A DNA stretch of 64,000 nt from Megaustenia siamemsis. Taxonomy: Eukaryota > Mollusca > Gastropoda > Stylommatophora > Ariophantidae. The notes beneath the pieces were generated by a model. The model saw only the letters and a program-made list of their open reading frames with translations, did not search any database and had not been told where the DNA came from. Positions 50,499-61,854 of the stretch are shown here, one piece after another (the stretch's first letter is position 1; each line of letters starts with the position of its first letter). A program made the position numbers and the translations under genes. Location: positions 37,811,218 through 37,875,217 of the forward strand of contig JAVIAB010000092.1 of the NCBI GenBank assembly GCA_032433765.1, written 5' to 3'.

Positions 50499-52494
50499 GT
50501 GGACGTCTGTTGCATAAAAACAATGCTTTCCAAAAACCGTAAGTGCCATTTTAGTGATTCGCTGAAAGCTGAATTTCCATTTATTACACAAGCAATTTTA
50601 GAGGATGGAATGCTAATGAAATGTAATATATGTAGTTCACATTTATCTATAGCAGGTGGTGGAAGGACATCAATAACTGATCATCTACAGGCAAACAAGC
50701 ATAAGGATGCACTGCTTTGTAAGTCTCAGTCTGGGTGTATGACAAATTATTTTTGTAAAACAGAACCCTCAAAAGATGAATACGCTCTAGCTGTTCATGA
50801 AGGAACCTTCGCATATCATACTGTACTTCATAATCATAGTTTCCGCAGTATGGATTGTACAACAATTCTACACAAGAAATTTTCAACGAAACCATTTTCC
50901 TGTGCAAGAACAAAGTGTGAATCCATAATTACCTATGTTTTTGCTCCTTGGGCTATTGATGAACTAAAAAGTGACCTCAAATATGTCAGCTTCGTAACAT
51001 TGCCTTGCGATACATCTAATCATAAACATGTTAAGCTACTTCCTATTTTAGTTCGTTATTTTCAGGCTTATGAGCTGGAAACTCCAGTAAAGACCAAACT
51101 GATTGCTTTCATAGATAACTCAGAAGAAGCGTCCGATATAGTATCTCAACAAATGTTGAAAGCAATTGATAATTTTGACTTAAACAAAACGATTGTTGGA
51201 CTCTCAGCAGACAATACAAATACAAACTATGGAGGCTTGTTGAGGAAAGGGAGAGATAATGTCAGAACTAAAATAAAGTCCAAGTTAAACAGACACATAA
51301 TGGGTCTTGGTTGCAACGCACACATAATTCACAATTGTGCAAAACAGCGTTTGATTCCATGCCTATGGATATGGAAGTGATTGTGACAAAAATATTTGGA
51401 TACTTTCACATTTACACGGTTCGTGTAGAACGCCTAAAAGACTTCTGTGAATTTGCTGGACAGGAGTTTAAGCAATTATTAGGTTATTCGAATATAAGGT
51501 GGTTGTCATTACTTCCAGCCTTGGAAAGAATAGTGAAACTGTATCAATCACTGAGATCTTTCTTCTTGTCAGAAACACACTGTCCTACAATATTGAAACA
51601 ATTCTTTGAAAACAGTGAACCAGAGCTTTGGCTCAGCTTTGCTCATTCTCACGCATCACTCTTCCATGAAACAATTACGGCGATTGAAGGCACAAGAGTG
51701 CAACAGAATCAGCACTAGCTGTGAACAATCTCATTACAAAATTAGAAACTCGACGCGATGAAAATTTCATCCCACACATGGTAAAGAGTTTGCTAACTGA
51801 TTTATTAGAAAGTGGTGACATCCAAATGGAAAGGTATTTCCAAATAAGTAAAGAATTCTATAATACTGCTGTACATTACTTGCAGTCTTGGAACAAACAC
51901 AATGAGGACTTGTCACAACTGAGCTGCCTTCTCTTGGATAATGTGCCTGAAAGGAAACATTTTGATAATGCAGTAGAACAGATATCTTCAAAGTGTCATG
52001 AAGTTGTAAACGTAAATCGTGATGAGCTCTTTGATGAATTTACTTATTTGCGAGGCCATCTGTTGCAAAAAGAATGTGAGTGGTTCAGTAACAAGCCCCC
52101 ATGTAGAACATGGAATGAAGCACTCAGGTACTTGAAAGAAAATAATATACCACATGCTAATGTGAAGAGAATTCTTGAACTTTGTATGTGCTTACCTGAC
52201 AGCAATGCATCCGTAGAAAGACTATTTTCTCAAATGAACTACGTCTGGTCCGAAGAGAAATCACGGATTAATGTGAGCACGGTGCAAGCCATGGTAACAG
52301 TAAAAACTAACATTAATTTATCGTGTGAAAGCTTCAGTGAGAAACTTGCTTCAAATCATGAGATCTTGAGAAAGATACACTCAAAAAACAAGTACCACGC
52401 CGAGGCAACAATCTCTTCAGTAGAAATAAAGTACAGTAAACATTGCTTTAATATTGCAATTGATATCTATATGTTGTTTAATTTTTTTTATTAA
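50499..52494 (+). pseudogene. hAT transposase with two frameshifts
   Basis: Frame 1 (50499-51340) has an N-terminal BED-type zinc finger (CNIC...DHLQANKH) and the start of the RNase-H-like core (FVTLPCDTSNHKH, GLSADNTNTNYGG, GCNAHIIHNCAK). A one-base loss near 51340 shifts to FDSMPMDMEVIVTKIF and RWLSLLPALERIVKLY; the RW motif is typical of hAT transposases. A second one-base loss near 51700 shifts to the last part, with the hAT dimerisation region CLPDSNASVERLFSQMN and KSRINVSTVQAMV. The total of about 660 codons fits the family. The first Met may be at 50499 or 50523. As written it cannot give a full transposase. Confidence 0.92.
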
Positions 52495-52669
52495 ACTTTT
52501 TTTTTTTTTTGGTTATTGAGAAACAAAACTAGCTATTGTAATTTCATTAAGTGCGTGTATCGCATTAGTACCGTGAATATTAACAAAAATAAAATCAAAC
52601 AGCAAATAAACACAGTTATTATGAAATTTAAAGTTATCTTTTTTTTTTTTTGCATCTACAAAATTTCTT

Positions 52670-52775
52670 GCGCACACACCCACCCACCCACACATATTAT
52701 AAATATATATAAATTATAATAAATATATATATATATATATATACACACACATATATATATATATATATATAGGCC
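52670..52775 (+). repeat. CA/CCCA and (TA)n-(CA)n simple repeats
   Basis: Short (CACC)n at 52673-52695, then TA runs around a CACACACA block at 52715-52772, inside the right part of the hAT element. Confidence 0.9.
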
Positions 52776-52908
52776 TATATATATTATCGTTCGTCCCCGA
52801 TTTTGTGGGACAGTCTCAGAAATAAGCAAAAAAAATCCTCTGAAATGTAAAAAATATGACAAATGTCCCCGAAAACAATGGGGAAAAAATGGTCACCCTA
52901 ATCTAATT

Positions 52909-53599
52909 CCACCTCAGGTGCAGTGAACCACCAGGACATATTACTTTACGATCATCACGCTGCATAGCATTATGTCGGTAAATGCTAGTGAGTTCGTTGA
53001 ATTGAAGTGCAAAGTATTATGGTTGCAAAATAAAGGGGGAAAAAAGGCCCGAGGGGAGGGGGTGGAGAGGAAAAAGCTACAATCATATTACGATGAGCAC
53101 TATACATAAGACATACTACACATTTCTGACGTGAACACTATGTTTTCTCGACGCTAAACGGCTACAGAGGTAGGTGAAAGTAATTATAAGTAAGGTAATT
53201 ACAATCAATGCATATCATGGGTCTGTAGCATTGGATCGATACACAACAAAATAGTTTATGGCATCCAGGGTTGCCGATTTGGCGTATTTAAGCCAAATGC
53301 AATACATCTATTATTTTTATTTTTTTTTCCAAGGGGTGGTAGGCTTAATTGGCTTTATTAATTCCATCTGAATTAAACGCCATTCTTGTTTAAAATAATA
53401 TTTTCCCTTAAATACAAAACTATCTGTGTCTCGAAATTATAACAAAAATGACTGGTTCGTTAAAAACAGAATCGCAGTCTCAACTTTAACTTTTGATTAA
53501 CATTCGACCCAACTTTCAAAGTACTTATATACCCAGGAGACAAATAATAATAAATGAATATTATTATAGAGGGAAACATCCGAGGCGATAATCAGTGAA
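52909..53599. other. Intergenic sequence
   Basis: No feature is recognised apart from the target duplication of the hAT element at the left end. Confidence 0.4.
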
Positions 53600-53795
53600 T
53601 CAATTCAGAGGAAGAGGAATGTTTACAGCACTCGGAAAAAATGACAGATAATCAACAACAGAAAAAAATATGGACCAAGGTAGGATCGAACCCGTACTCA
53701 GTGGCACAGCGCCTTGCCACGAAAAGCCAAACGCTAGGGAACACTGTCACTCAGCTAACTAAAAAATTAGCTTCGTAGGCAATGTCCTCTCGCGA
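53600..53795 (-). mobile_element. tRNA-like SINE, copy 2
   Basis: The reverse complement matches 44066-44260: GGCAAGGCGCTGTGCCACTG, then CGGGTTCGATCC (B box), GTTGTTGATTATCTGTCA and CCGAGTGCTGTAAACATTCC. Confidence 0.75.
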
Positions 53796-53939
53796 AGGCT
53801 TTCCCAACTTTGCGACAATTTTAAAGTTTATTTAGTTTAATTGCTGCACCGTGTTGTATATTTGTTACTTTCACACAAAGCCAAGTGATCAAAGAAAGTA
53901 CTCTTGTTTGTGACAGTAATCGTCAAGTTAAATAGTAAC

Positions 53940-54800
53940 TTTTGCTTTTTCTTCTTTCCATCGTCATGTGCCTTTCAGCGTCGAGGGGAGATATAATTTG
54001 CTGTCTTTTGCTCTTCTGTTCACCTCTGCTGCTGTTATGTTTCCTGGTGCCTCCAATATTTCGTCGATCGTCTTTTGCGTGTTGACCCTTGGGTCTGGTG
54101 TTCTCACAACGTTTATTGAGGGCTCGTTGTGTTGTGTTTTGATCTTTCTGCCTTGTCACGTTGCCAAACCATTTTATCTGTTGTTTCTTTATATATTCTA
54201 CAGCGGGGATTATTCCTAGCTTTTTTTCTCAGTTCTTCATTTCCGATCTTATCTCTCACGCTGTTTCCTGTTCGACTTACTCAGTATGTTGTTAGTATCT
54301 CCAACACATTGTTCTCTATCTATTTACTCAGTCGAAAGTTTTTTCCTGGTCAATGAAAGCTATATACAAATTGTATTATGTTCTGACGTTTTTTCTGTTA
54401 ACTGTCTTAAGGTGAATAGAGCGTCAGTACATCCTTTGTTTTTTTTTTTCGGAACCCCATTTGAGAATCACTTAACCGCAGTTCTATTATTGGTCTCAGC
54501 CTTTCCCTCACAATTTTAGCGTATAACTTTCCTACATAGTTGAGAAGAGATGTATCATTATATTGAATGCGGTCTCTTTTGCTACCTTTCTTTTTCCATA
54601 TTGGTACGACGATTGCTTTAAAATAGTAACTTGGAAAACAAATATACTCTTTATCCAAAAAGGCTTCTGATAGTTCAGATGAGCATATTATAAGCTTTGT
54701 CATTGTGCTTTCTTTTTCTTTTTCTTTTAATATAAAAATGAACAACATGAAGTCATGAAAAATTCGAATTTGTTTGTTTGAAAGCATGTACTCTATTTTT
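53940..54800 (-). mobile_element. LINE with internal deletion
   Basis: From 54787 down: RT start (KAIVVPIWKKKGSKRDR, then LLNYVGKLYAKIVRERL and LSDSQMGFRKKK), then after FIDQEKTFD a jump near 54310 to the C-terminal region (RTGNSVRDKIGNEELRKKAG, KNQNTTQRALNKRCENTRPK). The palm of the RT is deleted. The deletion differs in position from that at 44500. Confidence 0.72.
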
Positions 54801-54859
54801 AAAAAGAAGAAACTATTTTTTAAAATGAAACTATTTTAGAAAGATGGACTCCCTGTCCT

Positions 54860-54951
54860 ACAGTTTTGTTTTGTTTTCTCCCCTGACCCTGGTTAGGAAC
54901 CACAGTATCATAGTATGCATATATAGTCCATGTATGTAATAAACAGTAGGG
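54860..54951 (-). mobile_element. LINE RT fragment, distal part
   Basis: Carries the block CATATATAGTCCATGTATGT, as at 58349-58368, the RT region IIYMDYIC-like. Continues at 55333. Confidence 0.6.
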
Positions 54952-55332
54952 AACAGTGGCCGGCCTCTAGATATAGAGGCGTGCTGCGAATATAGAATAA
55001 CTACACACAGCTCGGGCATATGGTGCTCGTAAACCCGGGAGGGCCGACCATCTAAGGGCAGAATCCTCCTACAGAAAAGACAATATGCTGCCTTGAAGGA
55101 GGATTGGGGACAATCAAAGGCTAAGGAAAGCAAACCTATATAAAATGCTGGCAGAAATCGGATGCACTGGGCCATTGGCGCAGAACATAATGCATCGTTC
55201 TAACATGTACTCAGAGTGGATCTAACGGACTTTAATCGTGGTGCTCTGTCTGTGGATTAAACAGACAGCTGCCTTCATGAGAGAGTCCGGAATCCTACTC
55301 TGAAAGAGTCATGATCGCAGCAGAAGAAGAGG
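54952..55332 (+). mobile_element. LINE 3' fragment inserted in an RT relic
   Basis: 381 bp flanked by ATAAACAGTAGGG (54939-54951) and ATAAACTGTAGGG (55333-55345), 12 of 13 identical. The end TTAAACAGACAGCTGCC, CATGAGAGAGTCCGG matches the 3' end of the LINE at 19756-20335. Confidence 0.7.
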
Positions 55333-55570
55333 ATAAACTGTAGGGGGTAGATAGTAAGCACCCCAGTCTTACACTTGATCCAACTTCCAAGTGGTCTCGG
55401 TTAACCAGGATTATCCCAGTTTTGCAACATTCACAGCTGAGTGAATTTCCGCTCCGTTTCATTCAGTTTACAAAACATAATTTGTCCTATATATGTCTGA
55501 ATATATATGTTTTGTACCATCTCATACTCATGCAGCCATCGTATGCGGTAGTCTCAAGGGCGTCAACTCA
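55333..55570 (-). mobile_element. LINE RT fragment, proximal part
   Basis: Matches 58395-58590 closely (shared CTCGGTTAACCAGGATTATC and GTACCATCTCATACTCATGC). Minus-strand RT region just before motif B. Confidence 0.68.
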
Positions 55571-55589
55571 ATTTTCTTGACAACTATAT

Positions 55590-56290
55590 AATTATGTACT
55601 ACTATTGAACACTACTATTGAACACTACAGTATGAACATTAACACAGCAAAAACAGAGGCTATAATAATAAGCAAATTAAGACACCCATTAAATATCAAG
55701 ATCAAAGATAAAGAAATAAAACAAGTAGAGGAATTCAACTACAAGTATTTAGGCACAATGTTCACAGAAGATGGAAAACTAGACAGAGAAATTGACACGA
55801 GAATACAAAAAACAAATTCTGTCACATACCAGCTTTCACCATTGCTAAGACATCCAAACATTTCTATGCCAGCTAAACAACAAATAATAAATATCATTTT
55901 CATACCAACTTTGTACTATGAAAGTCAAACATGGACCCTTTCTAAATCCCTGTGAAATGCGATGCTTGAGAAAAGTAACAAACAACACAAGAAGAGATAG
56001 AATACCAAATGAAACCATACGAAAAATGGTAGGAACAAAACACTGTCAAGAATATATAGAACAACAACTTAAATGGTTTGACCACCTGGTCAGAATGAAT
56101 CCTTACCAATCACCATCAAGGGCGTTCTTCTCGAGAATACATGGAAAAAGACCAAGAGGAAGACCCAGAAGAAGATGGATAGATGCAGTGACATAGACAT
56201 GTAACAACAAAGGAAAATCACTAATTCAGACAGTTCGAGCAGCTAAAGAACGACAAATGATATAAACTGATAAACCACGACACCTTTTAT
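55590..56290 (+). mobile_element. LINE C-terminal region, decayed
   Basis: Reads MNINTAKTEAIIISKL, EEFNYKYLGTMFTEDGKLDR, then KQQIINIIFIPTLYYESQTW and TLSKSL, stop. A frameshift at about 55950 leads to LRKVTNNTRRDRIPNETIRK, EQQLKWFDHLVRMNPYQSP and GKRPRGRPRRRWIDAVT, stop. Confidence 0.78.
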
Positions 56291-56999
56291 GTATCAGTGA
56301 AAAGAGAAAAGAAGTAGAACACGCTGTGGGGCTTTCGTGCCATCGTGAAAAAATGTATAATAGGATTGATATCTGACGAAGCTTATACTGTAGCCTATGC
56401 AGCTTTTAAGATGATCCATCGAGGAGGATAACGACAATAATGAACTAGATCAAGATCAGAGTATTTCTTGTCATAAGCTCAAAACAAATATTTTTGGTTT
56501 TTTTCTGGCTTTTTAAAACTATGTTTGGCTTTAAATCAAAATTATTCTGGTAACCTTGGCTTTTGTTTACATAATAAGGGCTGCATACCAGTCGTCCCAC
56601 ACTTATCGTTGTTTTAAAATAATAATAATATAGGGAATGACAAATCAAGAAGCCAGTTACTATGCTCCTGAAGATGTTCTCTTGTTGGACCGAGGAGATG
56701 GGAACTCAGCCCTCATACATCTACACGGTGAACATGTATTCCTACAGTTACAATAAAAAAAGACACCTGATGACTTTCTTCTGACTTCTTGACTTGACCT
56801 CCGAACCCACCATGACTGTGTAGAGTTGTGGAGTACACTCACTATATTCAATATCCTAGACTATTTGTGCAGCAGCAAACATCGAACTGTGGCGAACGAT
56901 TCCTTAGGCGGCTTTGGTCCTATGGGACTTTTAGTATAATTTTGCTTTCAATCATATCATGCCAGTATTAGTATATATATAATATATAATTTTATTTTT
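56291..56999. other. Intergenic sequence
   Basis: No feature is recognised. Confidence 0.4.
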
Positions 57000-57664
57000 A
57001 TACAATATGTCTTGGGTTCTTCTTTTTTCCTTCCTCATTTGCCATTGCATGAACTTTGAAGGGAGATATAATTTGTGGACTTTTGCTCTTCTGTTCGCCT
57101 TTGCTGCTGTTATGTTTTCTAGTGTTTCTAATATTCCTTCAATCTTTCTTTTTCGTGGTCGGCCGTTGGATTTGGTGTTCTCGCAACGTTTATTGAAGTC
57201 TTATTCTGTTTTGATCTTTCTGCATTGTCACATGACCAAACAACCGTTTTATCTGTTGTTTCTTTATATATTCTATGATGGTGGGGGTTATTCCTAGCTT
57301 TTTTCTCAGTTCTTCATTTCTGATCTTATCTCTCAGGCTGTTTCCTGTCATTTGTCTAACACGTTTAGTCTCAGTAGAGGTTATTTTTCTTATTGTGCTT
57401 GCATCTAGGGTCCTGGACTGGCATTGGTAGCACAATGTTGGGATGAAGATTGTATTGTAGCGTGCTCGTTTTGCCTCTAGATTTATTTCCTTGTTGAACA
57501 ATTGTGGTGATAGCTGCCCAATGATTTGACAAGCTTTGTTGCATCTTGAGTCTATTTCTGCTGTTTGCACCAGACTTCCATGGTATTTAAATCATTCTAC
57601 TTGTTTTAGTTTCCTGCCTACTATAGTTATGTTGATGTTCTGTTTCTCTTTTGTGATATTCATG
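57000..57664 (-). mobile_element. LINE C-terminal region (host of nested RTE)
   Basis: Minus strand reads GSLVQTAEIDSRCNKACQII, KRARYNTIFIPTLCYQCQSR, TLDASTIRKITSTETKRVRQ and MTGNSLRDKIRNEELRKKLG. It is the downstream half of a LINE whose RT lies at 58173-58600. Confidence 0.78.
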
Positions 57665-58172
57665 CTTTTTAATGCCATGAAGAACATACTAACATCAAAA
57701 CAAATAACACCAGGGCTAAAACTAAGAATAGCAAAATGTTACATCTTCTCAATATTTCTATATGGTGCAGAAACATGGACATTAGACAAGAAAACAGAAC
57801 AGAGAATTGAAGCCTTTGAAATGTGGTTATATAGAAGAATAGGTAGAATTGGATGGAAGGAAAAGAAAGCAAATGATGAAGTCTTAAAACAACTAAAAAT
57901 AAAAAAGGAACTACTAAACACAATTCAAACAAGACAAATGCAATTTTTTGGGCCATGTTAAAAGACACAACAGCCTACTAAAAGTAATCCTGGAGGGGAA
58001 AATACAAGGTAAAAGAGGCAGAGGCAGACCAAGACTAACATGGACGAGTAACATCAAAAGATGGACAAATCAGCCGATGACAACCTGCACCATCAAAGCA
58101 AGAAACAGAGCAGAATGGCGCTTCATGTTAGCCAACCTTCGTTGCGGTGACGGCACTCGATGATGATGATGC
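57665..58172 (+). mobile_element. RTE-like LINE 3' fragment, nested, with 11-bp target duplication
   Basis: 508 bp flanked by TGATATTCATG (57654-57664 and 58173-58183). Reads [60 protein letters not shown], then a one-base frameshift near 57955 (FFG/PC versus FFGHVKRHN), GKIQGKRGRGRPRLTW and ANLRCGDGTR, stop. The tail is GATGATGATGCTGA. It interrupts a minus-strand LINE. Confidence 0.9.
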
Positions 58173-58600
58173 TGATATTCATGACTTCTGTTTTGTTGAT
58201 GTTGATTTTCATGTTGTATTTTGTGCCTGTGCTGTTGAGTCTATTTAAGTGTTCTTGTAGGTCTTCTATTTTTCCATGTATTAGTGCCTGGTTGTCTGCA
58301 AATAGAAGCTCGTTGATGTCCTCTGACTCTGATTGGTTGGCTAACTTGCATATATAGTCCATGTATGTTATAAACAGTAGAACAGTAGGTGGTAGATCGT
58401 ATGCACCCCAGTATTACACCTGATCCAACTTCGAAGTGGTCTCGGTTAACCAGGATTATCCCAGTTTTGCAACATTGTTCCAGCTGAGTGAATTTCTGCT
58501 CCGTTTCAATCAGTTTACAAAACATAATGTGTCCTGTATATGTCTGAAAACATATGTTTTGTACCATCTCATACTCATGCAGCCAACCAATAACAATTTC
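58173..58600 (-). mobile_element. LINE RT region (host of nested RTE), proximal half
   Basis: Minus strand reads RDHFEVGSGVILGC (RT motif B region), HGLYMQ, then DINELLFADNQALIHGKIED (degraded YADD box) and NINKTEVMN. With the RTE removed it joins 57664 and the coding order continues. Confidence 0.75.
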
Positions 58601-59071
58601 CAATGCTGAGGGCAGCGGCAATTAAACGGTCTTGTCAAGTGTACATCAGGCTGTACTGTCATCATATTAAGTAGCTTTTTTTAGAAGACGGTGGCAATCC
58701 TTTTATTTTTTTTAAATTATTTTTTTATACATTTTAAAGAAAGACACATAGTAAAAATAATCTTCTTGCTGCTATAAAATACATCCTTTATCTTCCTAGT
58801 GCATTCACATGTTGTTCTGATCTACTTTTGCGTGTGCCATCTATGAGTACACACTTTCAATAATTGGTTTTGCAGGGTTTTATAAACATTTACCATTTTT
58901 CTTGCCCAGCGTATAATCTCGCTAAAATAACAATTGCATCTGATAAGCCCTGCAAACCCGGCATTGAACATTGTAAATACGTACAGTTCATTTGCAATAT
59001 AGCTCAAGATTGGATGTTGCATTATACATGTACAGCTATGTGTTGATATTTTAGTGTAGGTAAATTTTCTC
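58601..59071. other. Spacer
   Basis: No feature is recognised. Confidence 0.4.
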
Positions 59072-59085
59072 AGTTCTGATACAAT

Positions 59086-59346
59086 AAAATAAAAAGTAAA
59101 GAGCCCCATCACGCCAAGTGGCATATAGGGAATATGATGTTAGTGACCATAAATTTTACAGATCTTCAGCTCATGATGTTTTGGGAAATGTGGTAGATTT
59201 TATGCCTGTGCTGCTTTACTTTCCCAGAAAAAAAATCCAGTACCCATTTAAAGCTGGATGAACCCGGAAGCCGTTGGTTGGGATTGAATCCTATCTCTTA
59301 TCCTTTGTAGTCAAGTTCACTAACCACTGAGCTATTGTGGCTCCAT
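59086..59346 (-). mobile_element. Full-length SINE of the 29630 type, 14-bp target duplication
   Basis: 261 bp flanked by AGTTCTGATACAAT (59072-59085 and 59347-59360). On the minus strand it has the head AATAGCTCAGTGGTTAGTGA and GGATTCAATCCC (B box), then AATGGGTACTGG...TTCTGGGAAAGTAAAG and the end CCACTTGGCGTGATGGGGC. Confidence 0.9.
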
Positions 59347-59360
59347 AGTTCTGATACAAT

Positions 59361-59667
59361 CTATCTATCTATTGACCTTTCGAGCCATAGCCGGCCCATA
59401 GGGCGTAGACCAAGATACTCCTTCTCTTATCTGAATTTTTGTTCTAGCAGTTTTCAATTCTTTTAAAGATATTTTATCAAATCTTGTCATTTGTCTCTGT
59501 TCTGTGCAAGCAGCTCTATCTCATTGAGGGAGCCGAATCCTGCTGCTCTTGCCCCTCTCATCAATGTTCTTCTCAGTGTCTCTCTGGGTCTTCCTCTTTT
59601 TCTCTTACCTGTTGTTTCCCATATGAGGGCTTGCTTTGCTATTCGGTTATTATCTCTTCTTATCATA
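59361..59667 (-). mobile_element. LINE 3' end, GATA-tailed family
   Basis: Minus strand reads [20 protein letters not shown], [20 protein letters not shown] and RDKWQDLIKYL, then the untranslated end with GGTCTACGCCCTATGGG and (GATA)n. It is interrupted on its upstream side by the MITE at 59676. Confidence 0.78.
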
Positions 59668-59675
59668 TATAAATC

Positions 59676-60077
59676 GGTAATTTCCTAGTTTGATCAGATA
59701 TAGTATTTCAGTTTGGAAGAGTGATGTCCCCTAAAATATGTCTGCCAAAATACAGTGGTTCTACGCATTCTTGGCGTTGGGGTCATTACGCCGATTGGTA
59801 ATCAACCGCACAATTCCCTTCGATCAGAAGATCATAATTAGGCCGAGTGGCGTCGTTTTTGTCACGCGTTATAATATATTTATAAATATTTAACACTAAA
59901 GCTAAACCTAACCCCTGGACCCAACGCCCAATCAACAGATACTCCGAAATGATTACATGCCAGCGTAATGACCCAATGCCAAGAATGCGTAGAACCACTG
60001 TATTTTGGCAGACATATTTTAGGGGACATCACTCTTCCAAACTGAAAGACTATATCTGATCAAACTAGGAAATTACC
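59676..60077. mobile_element. 402-bp MITE with 115-bp terminal inverted repeats
   Basis: Arms 59676-59790 and 59964-60077 are reverse complements with only a few differences. The termini are GGTAATTTCCTAGTTTGATC. It is flanked by the perfect 8-bp duplication TATAAATC (59668-59675 and 60078-60085). The interior of about 170 bp has no coding capacity. 8-bp duplications point to hAT-like or related superfamilies, but the tips do not match the hAT element at 50081. Confidence 0.93.
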
Positions 60078-60085
60078 TATAAATC

Positions 60086-60722
60086 TACTATAGTAGATTA
60101 AAAATTACATTAAAAAATATTTGTGGTTAAATTAAGATTATTTTACTCCAGAAAAGGCCAAATATGTCAAATTCTGAAGTATTTATTTTCATAAACAATA
60201 TTGGACTAAAATACCAACAGCATAAAAATAAACTATTCTAAATCGAATAGTCATTCAAATGGAAGTCCCTGTCCCCTTGATGAAGTCCTTCTTCATTCAT
60301 TCTCAGCACATGATTATGTATTTACATTTTCACTGATATACACATAGTCAGAACATTCTGTCACTGAAAGGTCAGGATTGAAATGGGTCCAAATAAACCA
60401 GCAGTTTAGCCTCACATAGCTGTCAGGTGTACTATTCCTTTTTGAATTATAAATCCTTTTACAGAATTTTTCACAAAATGTTGATGAATATGTTCCTTGA
60501 TGTCACTTGCAATATTTATTTCACAAATTGACAGCAAGTTATTTTGATAGTTCTTGGAGAGTATTGGTGTTCTTTTTTAATTTTCCTTTTATTTTTTTAA
60601 GACAGTTTTCTTCCTGCTCATATTCTACACAAACTGTTCACACAACCTAGATGACTCTCAAAAGTGTTATCCAGGTTTAACAAATCTGCAAAGAAAACAT
60701 ATGAATCTAAAAGATCATACCT

Positions 60723-60787
<65 letters not shown>

Positions 60788-61843
60788 AGAGTTTTGGACT
60801 GTGGGGTATGCAATTTTTAACCACAAGCGTTTTTTTTTAAAATTTAAGATACATATTCTTTTAACCACTTTGAATGTTTAATTAAAGCAGCAAGTGTATT
60901 TTATCTTCATGGAAAGATGCAAATTATTTACTCAACTAAAGTATTAATTACAAACAACTGTGAGAGATTAAATGTGAATTAGGCTAAGTGGATGGTTGTA
61001 TATTCTCTATGTATCACTTATGATCACCAGTGCAGAGAGCACAAAAACATAATTCTACTCCAAATTAAAATTTTACAAAATTGAAGCCATCAAAAGAAAA
61101 TTATGATTTCACTTTTACTTACAGGAATGATAATATTGTATTTCTGTTTAAACAAATATGGTTTCAATGTTAATATGAGAGATTAAATGTCGTGAATTAA
61201 GCGGATCATCAAATATTATTAAATCACTTATGATCAACAACGCAGTGAGCATAAAAACATCTAGTCTCCCTGGTACGTATGCACCACCAGTTAAACAAAT
61301 AATTTCTGTAATGAATAATAAATAGTTAATAAGAAAGGCAATATGCTCGAAGCTACAGTGAGGGATCTTCTGATTAGTAAACAAAAGCAAATCTCCTTCT
61401 AAGCTGCTCAGAGTTTTTTTTTGCCTAATTAAAAAAGTACAAGGAATTTGTTCAATAAGTCAAAAAAGTGTGTTGACAGTTCATAATCATATCACATGAT
61501 TTGATTCATTACTCCCCTTTTAAAAATGGTTTTTGTATTAAAGGAAAAAACAACCATATTTTCTACTTACCTCTAGAAAGAAATGAGAAGTTTCAATTCC
61601 ATTATTCATGTGCAGTAGTCAGGAAGATGGGGACTTATATCAGCAACTGTAAGGCTAGCTAGTACCACATTTGGCTTGACAGATTATATACCAATGTTTA
61701 GCAACCATGTGCTATCAGTTTACAAGGAGTGAAATAAAAACTCAGGATTGAACACCTTACTGCAACTGCATTAGACAAGTGGCTTTATTCACTGGTCCAA
61801 TAAATAAGTACTAGGCAGACCCCAGTAATGGGAAAATGTCCTA
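60086..61843. other. Intergenic AT-rich sequence
   Basis: No gene is recognised. 60725-60785 is a (TA)n microsatellite. Two stretches (about 60965-61050 and 61180-61275) are partially repeated: both contain GAGATTAAATGT, TCACTTATGATCA and AGTGAGCA/AGAGAGCA-like blocks. Confidence 0.5.
60725..60785 (+). repeat. (TA)n microsatellite
   Basis: An uninterrupted TA run of about 60 bp. Confidence 0.97.
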
Positions 61844-61854
61844 AAAATAGCTTT

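Larger units (their letters stand above)
50081..52900 (+). mobile_element. Complete hAT-type DNA transposon with 8-bp target duplication
   Basis: 2,820 bp bounded by TAGGGTGACCATT and its inverse AATGGTCACCCTA, flanked by ATCTAATT at 50073-50080 and 52901-52908. The 8-bp duplication and the hAT transposase agree. Both ends carry additional GGGGACA/TGTCCCC palindromic blocks (50104-50125 and 52790-52880), likely transposase-binding sub-terminal repeats. The perfect duplication implies a recent insertion. Confidence 0.95.

Noticed and set aside
59676..60077. A microRNA-like hairpin gene
   Set aside because: The hairpin is flanked by an exact 8-bp duplication and has TIR structure, so it is a MITE. 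Small RNAs could still arise from it.
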